Below are positions 48,803 through 57,713 of a stretch of DNA of 64,000 nt, piece after piece. The notes beneath the pieces are model-generated. The model worked only from the letters and a program-made list of their open reading frames with translations, did no database searches and was not told where the DNA came from. How positions within the stretch are numbered: position 1 is the first letter of the stretch; each line of letters begins with the position of its first letter. The stretch covers positions 7,440,001 to 7,504,000 of the forward strand of contig JAPTYK010000001.1 of assembly GCA_026913215.1 (NCBI GenBank). Direction: 5' to 3'. Source of the stretch: Streptomyces diastatochromogenes. GTDB lineage: Bacteria > Actinomycetota > Actinomycetes > Streptomycetales > Streptomycetaceae. The position numbers were made by a program, and so were the translations under genes.

Positions 48803-49967
48803 ATGAACATCAACAGGCGCACGGTGATGGCGGCGGGCGCCGCCGGAGTGGCCGCGGCGGCCGTGGGAACGGCCCCGGCGTTCGCCTCGGAAGGCGCGGA
48901 ACGGTGGGGAGGGAAGCCGGTGAAGGAGCCGTTCGGCACCCTGCCCGACGGCACGCCCGTCCACCGGTGGACGGTGGCGCGGAGGCACCCGGCTGCGCGT
49001 GCTGTCGTACGGCGGCATCGTCCAGACCCTCGAAGTCCCGGACCGGCACGGGCGGTACGCGAACGTGTCGCTGGGCTTCGACGATCTCGACGACTACGTG
49101 ACTGGCAGCCCCTACTTCGGCGCGCTCATCGGCCGCTACGGCAACCGCATCGCGGGCGGCGCCTTCACCCTCGACGGCCGTACGTACCGGCTCCCCGTCA
49201 ACGACGGCCCGAACAGCCTGCACGGCGGGGACAAGGGCTTCGACAAGCGGGTGTGGGACGTCGAACCGTACGCGCAAGGGCCGGACACCGGCCTCACCCT
49301 GCGCTACACCAGCGCGGACGGCGAGATGGGCTACCCCGGCACCCTGCGCGTCCGGGTCCGCTACGTCCTCACGCCGCGCGGCGACTTCCGCATCGACTAC
49401 GAGGCCACGACGGACAAGGCCACCGTCGTCAACCTCACCAACCACACGTACTTCAACCTCGCCGGTGAGGGCGGCGGCAGCGTCCTCGACCACACCCTGA
49501 GGATCGCCGCGTCCCGCTACACCCCCGTCGACTCCACCCTCATCCCGACCGGCGAACTCGCCGGGGTCGCCCACACGCCCTTCGACTTCCGGAGCGGCAA
49601 GCCCATCGGCCGGGACATCCGCGAGGCGCACCCGCAGATCGTCTTCGGCCACGGCTACGACCACAACTTCGTGCTCGACAAGGGACTCACCGCCGCCCCG
49701 CGGCATGCCGCGACCGTGACGGAGCCCGTCTCCGGCCGCGTGATGGAGATCGCGACCACCGAGCCGGGCGTGCAGCTCTACAGCGGCAACTTCCTCGACG
49801 CCACGCTGGCGGGCTCCTCCGGGAAGGTCTACCGCCAGGGGGACGGATTCTGCCTGGAGACCCAGCACTTCCCCGACTCGCCCCACCGGCCGTCCTTCCC
49901 GTCGACGGTGCTCCGCCCGGGACGGACCTACCGCTCGACGACGGTGCACTCCTTCACCACACGCTGA
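48803..49967 (+). CDS. secreted aldose 1-epimerase (mutarotase), one frameshift
   Basis: About 388 residues. The N-terminus NINRRTVMAAGAAGVAAAAVG with its paired arginines looks like a Tat-type or similar export signal. The frame breaks near 48980 (VHRWTVA continues into LRVLSYGGIVQTLEVPDRHG). The GalM core then follows: YFGALIGRYGNRIAGGAFTLDG, GPNSLHGGDKGFDKRVW, VNLTNHTYFNLAGEG (catalytic His), GHGYDHNFVLDKGL and LETQHFPDSPHRPSFPST (catalytic Glu). It interconverts sugar anomers, probably of arabinose or xylose released outside. It follows the GH62 gene in the same direction but after terminators. Confidence 0.88.
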
Positions 49968-50011
49968 GCGGTCGCGTTCCGCATTCGTATTTAACTCCAT
50001 AGCGGTAGGCC

Positions 50012-50043
50012 TTGACTGGGGGAGACGGCCAGCTCTTAAATTC
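50012..50043 (+). promoter_or_regulatory. promoter and candidate TetR operator before the permease-nitrilase operon
   Basis: TTGACT (50012-50017) and TAAATT (50037-50042) are 19 bases apart. The 9-base word CTTAAATTC (50035-50043) covering the -10 recurs inverted (GAATTTAAG, 52518-52526) upstream of the TetR gene that follows the operon. Confidence 0.45.
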
Positions 50044-50078
50044 GCTTTTAACAAAGCGCCCCCGTGAGGAGCACCGCC

Positions 50079-51605
50079 GTGACGCTCGACTCGCACGACA
50101 CCGGAGCCGGACCGAGAGCCGCCGCCTCCCCCGGTCCCCCGGGCAAGGGGCTTCGCCAGGGCAGCGTGGGGCTGCTGGGAGTCGTCGCCCTCGGGCTCTC
50201 CTCCACCGCCCCGGCCTACTCCATCGCCGTCACGCTCGGCCTGGTCACCATGACCGTGGGGCACCTCGCCCCGGCGGCGCTGCTGATCGGCTTCGTCCCG
50301 ATCCTGCTCACCGCGTTCGCCTTCCGCGAGCTCAACCGGGACATGCCCGACTGCGGCACCACCTTCGTGTGGAACACCCGCGCCTTCGGCCCCTGGACGG
50401 GATGGCTCGTCGGGAGCTGGGTGCCCACCGTGGCCACCCTCTTCGCCATGACCGCGCTCGCGCAGGTCAGCGCCACGTACCTGCTCTCGGTCCTCGGCCC
50501 GGACGACCTGGCCGGCGACGGCGCCGCCGTCACCGTCACGGCTCTCGCCCTGCTCGCCGGCACCACCGCACTGGCCCGCCGGGGGCTGCGGATCGCCACC
50601 GGCATCCAGTACGCGCTGCTCGCACTCCAGCTCGTGGCCCTGTTCGGGACCGGCTTCGCGGCCTTCACCGCGCCCGGCGCCGCCACCCCGTCGCTGTCCT
50701 GGCTCGACCCCTTCGCCTTCGACGGCGCCGGGCCCTTCGCCGAGGCGGTGCTCCTGTGCCTCTTCATCTACTGGGGCTGGGACGCGCTGATCACCGTGAA
50801 CGAGGAGAGCAGCGACGCCGACCGCGTCCCCGGCCGCGCCGTGCTGATCTCCACCTCCGTCCTCCTCGTCACCTACCTGTTCACGGCGTTCGCGGCCGTC
50901 GGCTACGCCGGAACCGGCACCACCGGCATCGGTCTCGGCAACCCCGACAACGCCACGGACTTCCTCGCGGCTCTCGCCCCGCCGCTCCTCGGGAACGCCC
51001 TGGCGACCGTCGTCCGGCTCGCCGTCTGCGTCAGCGCCCTGTCCGCGATGCTCCCCTGTCTGGTGGGCGGCGGCCGCAGTCTCCTTTCGATGACCACCCA
51101 CGGGGCCCTGCCGAAGAGGTTCGCGCACATCCACCCCCGCTTCCGGACGCCCACCGTCGGCACCGTCTTCTTCGGCGCCGCCACCGCCGTGACCCTGGTG
51201 GTCCTCAAGACCGCCGCGCCGCGCTTCCTGGGCGACGCCATCCTCTGCGTCGGTCTGCTGATCGCCTGCTACTACGGCGTCACCGCCTTCGCCTGCGTCT
51301 GGCACTTCCGCCACCGCCTCCGCGACTCCGCGCGCGACCTGTTGTTCAAGGGCGTGCTGCCGGCGCTCGGCGGACTGATGATGCTCGCCGCACTCGCCCG
51401 CAGCGCGTACGACACGATCGCCCCCGACTACGGCGGCACCTCCTTCCACGGCATCGGCGGCGTCTTCCTCCTCGGCGTCGGCTCCGCGGCCCTCGGGGTC
51501 CCCGTCGTCCTGCTGGTCCGCGCCCGCTTCCCCCGCTTCTTCCGCGAGGGCGGACACTCCGTCGCCCCGCCGACCACCACCGAATCCGCCCGGAACGAAA
51601 GCTGA
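50079..51605 (+). CDS. APC family amino acid/amine permease
   Basis: 508 residues with about 12 membrane segments. GSVGLLGVVALGLSSTAPAYSI is the typical first helix of the amino acid-polyamine-organocation family; later text includes FREMN-like FRELNRDMPDCGTTFVWNTRAFGPW and IYWGWDALITVNEE. GTG 50079 is chosen because GAGGAG stands 7 bases before it; GTG 50064 would lie within that site region. Its stop overlaps the nitrilase ATG, so the substrate may be an amino acid or amine whose derivative the nitrilase hydrolyses. Confidence 0.88.
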   Translation: MTLDSHDTGAGPRAAASPGPPGKGLRQGSVGLLGVVALGLSSTAPAYSIAVTLGLVTMTVGHLAPAALLIGFVPILLTAFAFRELNRDMPDCGTTFVWNTRAFGPWTGWLVGSWVPTVATLFAMTALAQVSATYLLSVLGPDDLAGDGAAVTVTALALLAGTTALARRGLRIATGIQYALLALQLVALFGTGFAAFTAPGAATPSLSWLDPFAFDGAGPFAEAVLLCLFIYWGWDALITVNEESSDADRVPGRAVLISTSVLLVTYLFTAFAAVGYAGTGTTGIGLGNPDNATDFLAALAPPLLGNALATVVRLAVCVSALSAMLPCLVGGGRSLLSMTTHGALPKRFAHIHPRFRTPTVGTVFFGAATAVTLVVLKTAAPRFLGDAILCVGLLIACYYGVTAFACVWHFRHRLRDSARDLLFKGVLPALGGLMMLAALARSAYDTIAPDYGGTSFHGIGGVFLLGVGSAALGVPVVLLVRARFPRFFREGGHSVAPPTTTESARNES

Positions 51606-52513
51606 TGCCCCCGATGCGTACCCTGGCCGTCGCCGCCCTCCAGACCGCCCCCGTGCCGTACGACCTCGAAGCCACCTGGTCCCGCTTCGCCCACCAGGTG
51701 AGGACCGTCCGCGAGCTCTTCCCCCACGTCCAGCTGGTCGTCGTCCCCGAACTGTTCCTCGCCGCCGAAGGACCACTGCTCGCCGAACACCCCGAGGGCT
51801 GGATGGAGCAGGCCGCCGTCACCGTCCCCGGACCGCTCACCGACCGCCTCGCGGAACTGGCGAGGGAGACCGGGCTGTGGCTCGTGCCCGGCACCGTGTT
51901 CGAGCGCGCCGCGGACGGCACGATCCACAACACCGCACTCGCGATCTCCCCCGAGGGGGACATCGCCGCCGCCTACCGCAAGGTCTTCCCCTGGCAGCCG
52001 TACGAACAGGCCGCGCCCGGCAACTGCTTCACCGTGTTCGACATCCCCCGGGTGGGCCGCGTGGGCCTGGCCATCTGTTACGACGGCTCCTTCCCCGAGA
52101 CCATGCGCCAGCTCGCCTGGCTCGGCGCCGAGGTCGTCATCCAGCCCACCCTGACCACCACCCGCGACCGCGAGATGGAAGCGGTCTGCGCCCGCGCCAA
52201 CGCCTGGACCAACCAGATCTACGTCGTCAACGTCAACGGCTCCGACCCGGCGGCCGTGGGCACCAGCCTGATCGTCGACCCCGAGGGCACCGTCCGCCAG
52301 CAGGCCGGCACGGGCGAGGAGGTCCTCGTCGACGTCCTCGACCTCGACGCCGTCACCCGCGTCCGCCGGTACGGCTCCGCGGGCATCAACCGCCCCTGGA
52401 GCCAGCTCGCCCGCTACGGATCGACCATCGAACTGCCCATGTACGGCGGCACGTTCCGCACCCCCGACTGGCTCAAGGAGTCGGAGGGATCCGTCGTCGC
52501 CGACGTCGATTGA
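51605..52513 (+). CDS. carbon-nitrogen hydrolase (nitrilase superfamily)
   Basis: 302 residues, intact. The catalytic Glu-Lys-Cys triad is visible: VVVPELFLAAEG, AAYRKVFPWQPYEQ and LAICYDGSFPETMRQLAWLGAEVV. These enzymes hydrolyse amides, carbamoyl amines or nitriles. Translational coupling (TGATG) to the permease suggests that it degrades the imported compound. The end YGGTFRTPDWLKESEG is less conserved. Substrate not predictable. Confidence 0.9.
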   Translation: MPPMRTLAVAALQTAPVPYDLEATWSRFAHQVRTVRELFPHVQLVVVPELFLAAEGPLLAEHPEGWMEQAAVTVPGPLTDRLAELARETGLWLVPGTVFERAADGTIHNTALAISPEGDIAAAYRKVFPWQPYEQAAPGNCFTVFDIPRVGRVGLAICYDGSFPETMRQLAWLGAEVVIQPTLTTTRDREMEAVCARANAWTNQIYVVNVNGSDPAAVGTSLIVDPEGTVRQQAGTGEEVLVDVLDLDAVTRVRRYGSAGINRPWSQLARYGSTIELPMYGGTFRTPDWLKESEGSVVADVD

Positions 52514-52517
52514 ATCG

Positions 52518-52526
52518 GAATTTAAG
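52518..52526. promoter_or_regulatory. inverted copy of the CTTAAATTC motif upstream of TetR
   Basis: GAATTTAAG at 52518-52526 is the exact complement of the word covering the permease -10 region. It lies between the nitrilase stop and the TetR start in an AT-rich stretch, as expected for autoregulation. Confidence 0.4.
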
Positions 52527-52599
52527 AAAACTCTCTCAAGGCTCTCGGTAGCTGTCAGTAGAGGCACCCGCTGTTTTAATGGGAGTGAGACTTCGCTGT

Positions 52600-53217
52600 A
52601 TGACCGGGGAGGCGGTGCTCGTGGGGCGCGGCAGGGGCAAGAGCAAGGAAGCCCGCATGGCGGAACTGGCCGAGGCGGTGGAGCGGGCGCTCCTCACGCG
52701 GGGGCTCGAATCCCTCCGGCTCCGGGACGTCGCGGAGGAAGCGGGCGTCACCCCTGCCGCGCTGCTGTACTACGGCGATCTGGACGCCCTGGTCCACGAG
52801 ACCTATCAGCGGGCCATCGAGCGCTTCGCGCGGGAACGCGAAGAGGCCGTCGAGACCCACCCCGACGCACGGGAACGGCTGCGCGCCTGCATCGACAAGG
52901 GCGTGGCGACCGGGCCGGACGACACGCTCACACGACTGCTGTTCGAGTACTGGCCGCGCTGCCTGCGCGACGTCAGGGCCGCCACGCTCGACAGCTCCCT
53001 GACCGAGCGCCAGGTGGCGATCTACTACGGCATCCTGCTGCTCGGCCAGGCCCAGGGGCACTTCACCCTCCAGGATCCGCCGCTCCAGCTCGCGGCGACC
53101 TTCGTCGCCCTGGAGGACGGCTTCCAGATGGAGGTCCTCACCGGCCGCCGCTCCCGCACGCAGGTGATCGCCGCCCTTCACGCGTACGCCAGGGCGGTCA
53201 CCGGCTGGACGGCCTGA
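52600..53217 (+). CDS. TetR family transcriptional regulator
   Basis: 205 residues from ATG 52600; ATG 52579 would add 7 residues and cannot be excluded. The N-terminal helix-turn-helix is GKSKEARMAELAEAVERALL then GLESLRLRDVAEEAGVTPAALLYYGDLDALV, followed by an all-helical ligand domain. It lies downstream of the permease and nitrilase genes and shares a sequence motif with their promoter, so it probably represses that operon. The 3' end overlaps the convergent SnoaL-like gene by 20 bases. Confidence 0.85.
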   Translation: MTGEAVLVGRGRGKSKEARMAELAEAVERALLTRGLESLRLRDVAEEAGVTPAALLYYGDLDALVHETYQRAIERFAREREEAVETHPDARERLRACIDKGVATGPDDTLTRLLFEYWPRCLRDVRAATLDSSLTERQVAIYYGILLLGQAQGHFTLQDPPLQLAATFVALEDGFQMEVLTGRRSRTQVIAALHAYARAVTGWTA

Positions 53218-53629
53218 GGCCGGCTCCCTCCTGTCCCGCCGCGCCGGAGGCCTCGGCGGCGATGCGGTCGAACTGCGCGCCCATCGCCTCGGACAGCGCC
53301 TGCGCGGCGGAGAGGGGCCGGACCATGACCATGAAGTCGTCGATGAGGCCGTGTTCGTCGACGTGGAGGAAGTCGCAGCCGGTGATCGCGCGGTCGCCGA
53401 CCCGCGCCTCGAAGACGAGGGCGTGGTCGCGGCCGTCCTCGCCGGCCGTCGCCCGGACGTAGCGGAAGTCGGTGAAGACGCGGGAGACCGCGCGCAGGAT
53501 GGCCGCGGTGATCGGCTTGCCCGAGTAGGGCTTGAAGGCGACGGGGCTGGTGAAGACGACGTCCTCGGCGAGGAGCGCCTCGATTGCCGCGTGGTCGTTC
53601 GCCTCGACGGCCTGCCGGAAGGACTTCAT
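53198..53629 (-). CDS. SnoaL/NTF2-like nuclear transport factor family protein
   Basis: 143 residues. KSFRQAVEANDHAAIEALLAEDVVFTSPVAF and FDFLHVDE-like text (ITGCDFLHVDEHGLIDDFMVMVRPLSAAQAL) define a SnoaL-like cone-shaped fold. Such proteins may be enzymes or ligand-binding proteins. Start ATG 53629 is preferred because GGAG lies 6 bases upstream; two ATGs at 53641 and 53635 overlap that site. An imperfect palindrome lies just upstream. Confidence 0.75.
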   Translation of the reverse strand: MKSFRQAVEANDHAAIEALLAEDVVFTSPVAFKPYSGKPITAAILRAVSRVFTDFRYVRATAGEDGRDHALVFEARVGDRAITGCDFLHVDEHGLIDDFMVMVRPLSAAQALSEAMGAQFDRIAAEASGAAGQEGAGLRPSSR

Positions 53630-53643
53630 ATGCATCTCCACAG

Positions 53644-53663
53644 CTAGTCAACTAAGTGATTAG
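53644..53663. promoter_or_regulatory. palindrome upstream of the SnoaL-like gene
   Basis: CTAGTCAACTAAGTGATTAG has arms CTAgTCA and TGAtTAG around a 6-base centre, 15 bases before the gene start. MarR- and TetR-type operators look like this; the cognate regulator is unknown. Confidence 0.35.
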
Positions 53664-53791
53664 GTGGGGAGGAGGCTAGTGGTGAGGGGCGGCCACGTCC
53701 AGCCCTGCCGGAAGGAAGCCCGTACGACCGGGCCCGGCCGGGCACGCGCGCGGGCCCGGCCGTACGGGCGCGCGGGCACGGCCGGGGCCGG

Positions 53792-53854
53792 GCCGGCTTC
53801 TTTCGGGAGTCAAGCCGGCTTCTTCCGGGGGCAGGCCTGCTTCTTTCGGGTCAG
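53792..53854. repeat. three imperfect 20-22-bp tandem repeats at the DJ-1 gene end
   Basis: Units at 53792-53813, 53814-53834 and 53835-53854 share GCCGGCTTCTTTCGGG. The stop codon of the DJ-1/PfpI gene lies in the third unit. Confidence 0.7.
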
Positions 53855-54546
53855 GCCAGCATCTTGAGGAGCTCCGCGGCGAGCGGGGCGGAGGAGGCCG
53901 GGTTCTGACCGGTGACCAGGTTGCCGTCGACGACGACGTGCGGTGCCCACGGCTCGCCGATCCGGACGTCGAGACCCGCCTCGACGAGCCGGGTTTCGAG
54001 GAGCCACTTCGCCCTGTCGGCGAGACCGGCCTGGGTCTCCTCGGCGTTGCTGAAGGCGGTGACCTCGCGGCCGGCGAAGACGTTCGCACCGTCGGCGTCC
54101 GTGGCGGCGAGGAGCGCGGCCGGGGCGTGGCAGACGACGCCCAGCGGCTTGCCCGAGCGCAGGGTGTCGACGAGCAGCCTGCCGGAGGTCGCGTCGACGG
54201 CCAGGTCCTCCATGGGGCCGTGGCCGCCGGGGTAGAAGACGGCGTCGTAATCGGCCGGGCGGACGTCCTCCAGGTCGACCGGGTTCCTGATCTCGCCGAG
54301 GGAGGCCAGTGCCGCGGCGGCCTCGTCCGCGCCCTCCTGGCCGCCGTTGGCCTCGGGGCCGAGGCTGGCCGCGTCGACGGTCGGGACGACCCCGCCCGGC
54401 GTGGCGACGACGACCTCGTGGCCGGCGGCCTTGAACGCCCGGTACGGGGCGATCGCCTCCTCGGCCCAGAAGCCGGTCGGGTGCTTGGTGCCGTCGGCCA
54501 GCGTCCAGTGGTCGACACCGGTCATCACGAAAAGGATCTTCGACAT
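53851..54546 (-). CDS. DJ-1/PfpI family protein (class I glutamine amidotransferase-like)
   Basis: 231 residues, intact. SKILFVMTGVDHWTLADGTKHPTGFWAEE, DYDAVFYPGGHGPMEDL and the nucleophile elbow GVVCHAPAALLAA (reactive Cys) match the Hsp31/YhbO-like subgroup of DJ-1/PfpI. This group includes glyoxalase III, deglycase and chaperone activities. GGAG lies 8 bases before ATG 54546. It follows the P450-ferredoxin pair in the same direction after a 180-base gap. Confidence 0.88.
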   Translation of the reverse strand: MSKILFVMTGVDHWTLADGTKHPTGFWAEEAIAPYRAFKAAGHEVVVATPGGVVPTVDAASLGPEANGGQEGADEAAAALASLGEIRNPVDLEDVRPADYDAVFYPGGHGPMEDLAVDATSGRLLVDTLRSGKPLGVVCHAPAALLAATDADGANVFAGREVTAFSNAEETQAGLADRAKWLLETRLVEAGLDVRIGEPWAPHVVVDGNLVTGQNPASSAPLAAELLKMLA

Positions 54547-54727
54547 GCGTGAGCTCCAGGGAAGGGTGGGCCTGTGCGGCGATGTCCTCGACCCTAGGCG
54601 GGGGACCCATGGGGTTTCCAATGAAGAAGCCAATGCCTCCCATAGGAAGCCCAATGGGTCTGCCACGGGCCCGGCCCTCGGTGGAGCGTGAGGTCGGCAC
54701 CGCCGGCGCGGCGGTGCCGACTCCTCG

Positions 54728-54957
54728 TCAGGTACTCGCCTGGTCGGCGACGTTCCCGAGGGTGATCGCCTGCACGGGGCAGGCGCGTGCCGCCTCGCGC
54801 ACCAGCGTGCCCGTGCCGTCCTCCCGGCCCGGGACGACCATCCCGAAACCGTCGTCGTCCTGGGTGAAGACGTCGGGGAGGTCAGCGCGCACTGTCCCGC
54901 GCCGATACAGACGTCCGCGTCGATGGACACCCGCGTCCGCACCGCTTCCTCGGCCAT
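54728..54957 (-). CDS. P450-associated ferredoxin, one frameshift
   Basis: About 76 residues. AVRTRVSIDADVCIGAGQCALT carries the first two cluster cysteines (C-x5-C). After a break near 54890, DVFTQDDDGFGMVVPGRED and LVREAARACPVQAITLGN supply the last cysteine before Pro. Three cysteines in this pattern are typical of 3Fe-4S ferredoxins (SoyB/FdxC-like) that hand electrons to CYP105 enzymes. It lies 77 bases behind the P450 in one operon. One missing C in CCCC repairs the frame. Confidence 0.8.
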
Positions 54958-55034
54958 GTTCCGCACCTCTCCTTTCACCGTGCGACCCGTCGTGCGACGT
55001 GCCGTGCGATCCGTTGGGCGATTCGTTGGGCGAC

Positions 55035-56246
55035 TCACCATGTGACGGGGAGCTCGAGCATCCCCTGAATCGTGTCGCCCGGTTTGAACGGGATCTCCTC
55101 GGCGGGTACGGCGAGCTGCAGCCCCGGCAGCCGGCGCAGGAGCGTCCCGAGCGCGATCTCCAGCTCCGCGCGGGCGAGGTTCTGCCCGAGGCACTGGTGG
55201 ATGCCGAAACCGAACGCCACGTGGTGACGGGCCGACCGGTCCCAGTCGAGGGTGTCCGGATCGCTGTAGGCGGCCGCGTCCCTGTTGATGACCGAGGTCG
55301 AGAAGACCACGCCCTCACCCGCGCGGATCACCGTCCCGGCGACCTCGATGTCCTCGGACGCGATCCGGAGCAGACCGTCGGCGATCGACAGGAACCGCAG
55401 CAGCTCCTCGACCGCGGCGGGCAGGAGCCCCGGGTCCTCCCGCAGCTCGGCCAGCCGCTCCGGGTGGCGCAGCAGCGTGTACGTACCGAGCGAGATCATG
55501 TTCGCCGTGGTCTCGTGGCCCGCGATCAGCAGGATCGAGGCGAGCTGCACCAGCTCCTGGCGTCCGGGAACGCCGTCCTCGGACGCGCGTGCCACCAGGT
55601 CGTCGAGGACGCCTTCGCCGGGCTTCAGGCGCTTGCGGTCGATCAGGTCGCCGAGATAGCCCTCCAGCTGGTCCAGCGCGTCCTGGGTGTCCGCGCCCGT
55701 CGGGCCGCGCAGCAGCCGCCGCGACTGCTCCTCGAAGAACTCGTGGTCCGCGTACGGCACGCCGAGCAGATCGCAGATGACGATCGAGGGCACGGGCAGC
55801 GCGAACGCGCTCACCAGCTCGGCCGGCGGCCCCTGCGCCTCCATCGCGTCCAGGAGCCGGTCCACGGTCTCCTGGATGCGGGGACGCAGGGTCTCGGCCC
55901 GCTTGAGGGTGAAGCTCGGGATCAGCATCCGGCGCTGGGCGTTGTGCTCGGGATCGTCCCAGCCGAGCAGCGCCGCGCGCCGGTTCCTGCGGGTGGCCGT
56001 GGCGCGTTCCGTCGGCATCGGGAAGCCGTCACGGGTCGAGTCGGTCGACAGGCGCCGGTCCGCGAGGAGCGAGCGGGCGGCGGTGTGGCCGGTTACGAAC
56101 CACACCTGCTGCCCGTCCCAGAGGGTGACCCGCGACAGCGGGCGCTCCTCCTCGGTCCGGGGGTAGGCGGCGGGCGGGTGGTAGGGGCAGGTTCGGTCCT
56201 GGGGGAACGCCACGGCTTTCGTCACGGGGACCTCGCTGGTGCGCAT
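55035..56246 (-). CDS. cytochrome P450 (CYP105-like)
   Basis: 403 residues, intact. The oxygen-binding I-helix reads ILLIAGHETTANMISLG, the K-helix ExxR is EELLRFLSIADGLLRIA, and the heme-Cys motif is FGFGIHQCLGQNLARAELEIAL. The N-terminal CPYHPPAAY and DPEHNAQRRMLIPSFT are typical of CYP105, a family of Streptomyces monooxygenases with broad substrates. The adjacent ferredoxin is its probable redox partner. No biosynthetic genes surround it, so a xenobiotic or generalist role is likelier than a pathway-specific one. Confidence 0.92.
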   Translation of the reverse strand: MRTSEVPVTKAVAFPQDRTCPYHPPAAYPRTEEERPLSRVTLWDGQQVWFVTGHTAARSLLADRRLSTDSTRDGFPMPTERATATRRNRRAALLGWDDPEHNAQRRMLIPSFTLKRAETLRPRIQETVDRLLDAMEAQGPPAELVSAFALPVPSIVICDLLGVPYADHEFFEEQSRRLLRGPTGADTQDALDQLEGYLGDLIDRKRLKPGEGVLDDLVARASEDGVPGRQELVQLASILLIAGHETTANMISLGTYTLLRHPERLAELREDPGLLPAAVEELLRFLSIADGLLRIASEDIEVAGTVIRAGEGVVFSTSVINRDAAAYSDPDTLDWDRSARHHVAFGFGIHQCLGQNLARAELEIALGTLLRRLPGLQLAVPAEEIPFKPGDTIQGMLELPVTW

Positions 56247-56278
56247 AGCTGGCAGGGGCGGTGGTGCCTCTCCACTAC

Positions 56279-56291
56279 ATGCCTCAGGCAT
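56279..56291. promoter_or_regulatory. perfect palindrome upstream of the P450 gene
   Basis: ATGCCTCAGGCAT, a 13-base perfect palindrome with a single central base, lies 33 bases before the P450 start codon. Candidate operator; no regulator gene is adjacent. Confidence 0.4.
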
Positions 56292-56406
56292 CTATTCGGT
56301 CTACACATAGTTCGGCCATTCCACCGGAACGGGTGCCGCCGCCTGCCGCGACGGCGGTAACGGTGGTAATGGCCGCAAGGGCGGCGATAGCGGTCCTGGG
56401 CCGGTG

Positions 56407-57713
56407 TCAGGACCGCGGCGACAGGGGGATGACGGCGGTCAGGACCGTCCCTCGCCCGGCGCGGACTCGACGGTGAGGGCGCCGCCGAGCTGCTGGACCC
56501 GCGCGCGCATGGCCGGCAGGCCGTGCCCGCGTACGCCGCCGGGCCGCTCGACCGGATCGAAGCCGCGGCCGTCGTCGGCGATGTCCAGGACGACCTGGTC
56601 GTCCAGATGGCTGAGGGTCAGGGCGCGGTGCCCGCGTCCGCGTGCTCACGGATGTTGGCCAGCGCCCCTGGGCGATCCGCAGCAGCGCCGCCTGGACGCG
56701 GTCGGGGAGCGCGCTCGTGGGCGTGCCGTCCTGGTGGAAGAGGACCCGGAGGGTGTCGGAGGACTCCCGCTCGGCGAGCGCGCGCAGCGCGTCGTCCAGA
56801 CCGCCGCCCCCGGCGAGGTCGGCGGGCGCGAGGTCGTGGACGAAGCGGCGGGCCTCGGCGAGGTTGAGCTCGGCGATCGACTCGGCGGTACGGATGTGCC
56901 GACGGGCGGCGGCCGGGTCGCTGTCCCAGAGCCGGTCGGCGGCCTGGAGCAGCATCTGCTGGCTGGACAGGCCCTGCGCGAGGGTGTCGTGGATCTCCAT
57001 GGACAGCCGCTGGCGCTCGGCGAGGGTGCCCTCGCGCCGCTCGGTCGCGGCCAGTTCCCGGCGGGTGCGCACGAGGTCGATGATGACGGTCCGCAGCCGG
57101 TCGGCCTGCCGCTGGGAGTAGATGAACACGGCGGTGGCGACGGCGGCGACGGCGGGCGGCGCGAACACCAGGTTCGGGTCGAAGCCGAACTTCAGCCGCA
57201 GCTTCACCTGCGCGCCCACGACGATCGCGGTGATCAGGGCGACCAGGATGATCGCGGACCGGGTGCGCAGGGACCGCAGCCCCGTGTAGAAGAGCGGCAC
57301 CGCGCACCACCCGAAGCTCGGCGCCAGGGCCACGAGGGCGAGCCAGGCCCCGATGACGGCCGCCAGCCAGAGCCCGTGGGCCGTACGGGGCGGCGCCGCG
57401 CCCTCACCCCGACCGCCTCGGCCCTCACTCCGACCGCCGCGTCCCGCACCCCGGCCGCCGTGCCCCTCACCCCGACCGCCGCGCCCTTCGGTCTGGCGGG
57501 GCCGAGCACCGGACCGAGGACGTACAGCAGGGCCACCACGACGGTGAGGGTGATCACCCACGGGGTGCCCGGGGCGCCGGGGTGGACGAGCAGGTACCGG
57601 GTCAGCGAGGAGCACAGCAGGACGAAGAACGCCACGTGCATCACGGTCGCGAGCCAGCCGGCGTCCGGGTCGGCCGCCTCCGTGTCGACCGGCGACCGCC
57701 TGTCCATCCGCAC
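56407..57713 (-). CDS. SenS-like sensor histidine kinase, frameshifted
   Basis: About 435 residues. GTG 57713 follows GAGGAG. The N-terminal region has four to five membrane segments (WLATVMHVAFFVLLCSSLTRYLL; WVITLTVVVALLYVLGPVLG; LWLAAVIGAWLALVALAP; AIILVALITAIVVGA; AVAAVATAVFIYS), then HisKA_3 with the phospho-His in RLSMEIHDTLAQGLSSQQML. After a break near 56670 comes the ATPase domain (ALANIREHADAG; LDIADDGRGFDP; GHGLPAMRARVQQLGGAL). Other breaks lie near 57400-57480 and 56455. The topology and divergent HbpS-like gene match SenS of the HbpS-SenS-SenR redox/heme system. No response regulator gene is present on either side. Confidence 0.75.
57400..57483. repeat. four 21-bp tandem repeats inside the kinase gene
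   Basis: Units at 57400, 57421, 57442 and 57463, each close to GCCCTCACCCCGACCGCCGCG. Being 21 bases long they keep frame and would encode a seven-residue repeat, either Gly/Arg-rich or of the AVGVRGT type depending on which side of the frameshift they fall. They lie in the loop between predicted membrane segments two and three. Confidence 0.75.

Noticed and set aside
48810..51776. A 988-codon open frame opposite the epimerase and APC permease genes
   Set aside because: Same shadow effect; the plus-strand genes have motifs and ribosome sites, this frame has neither.
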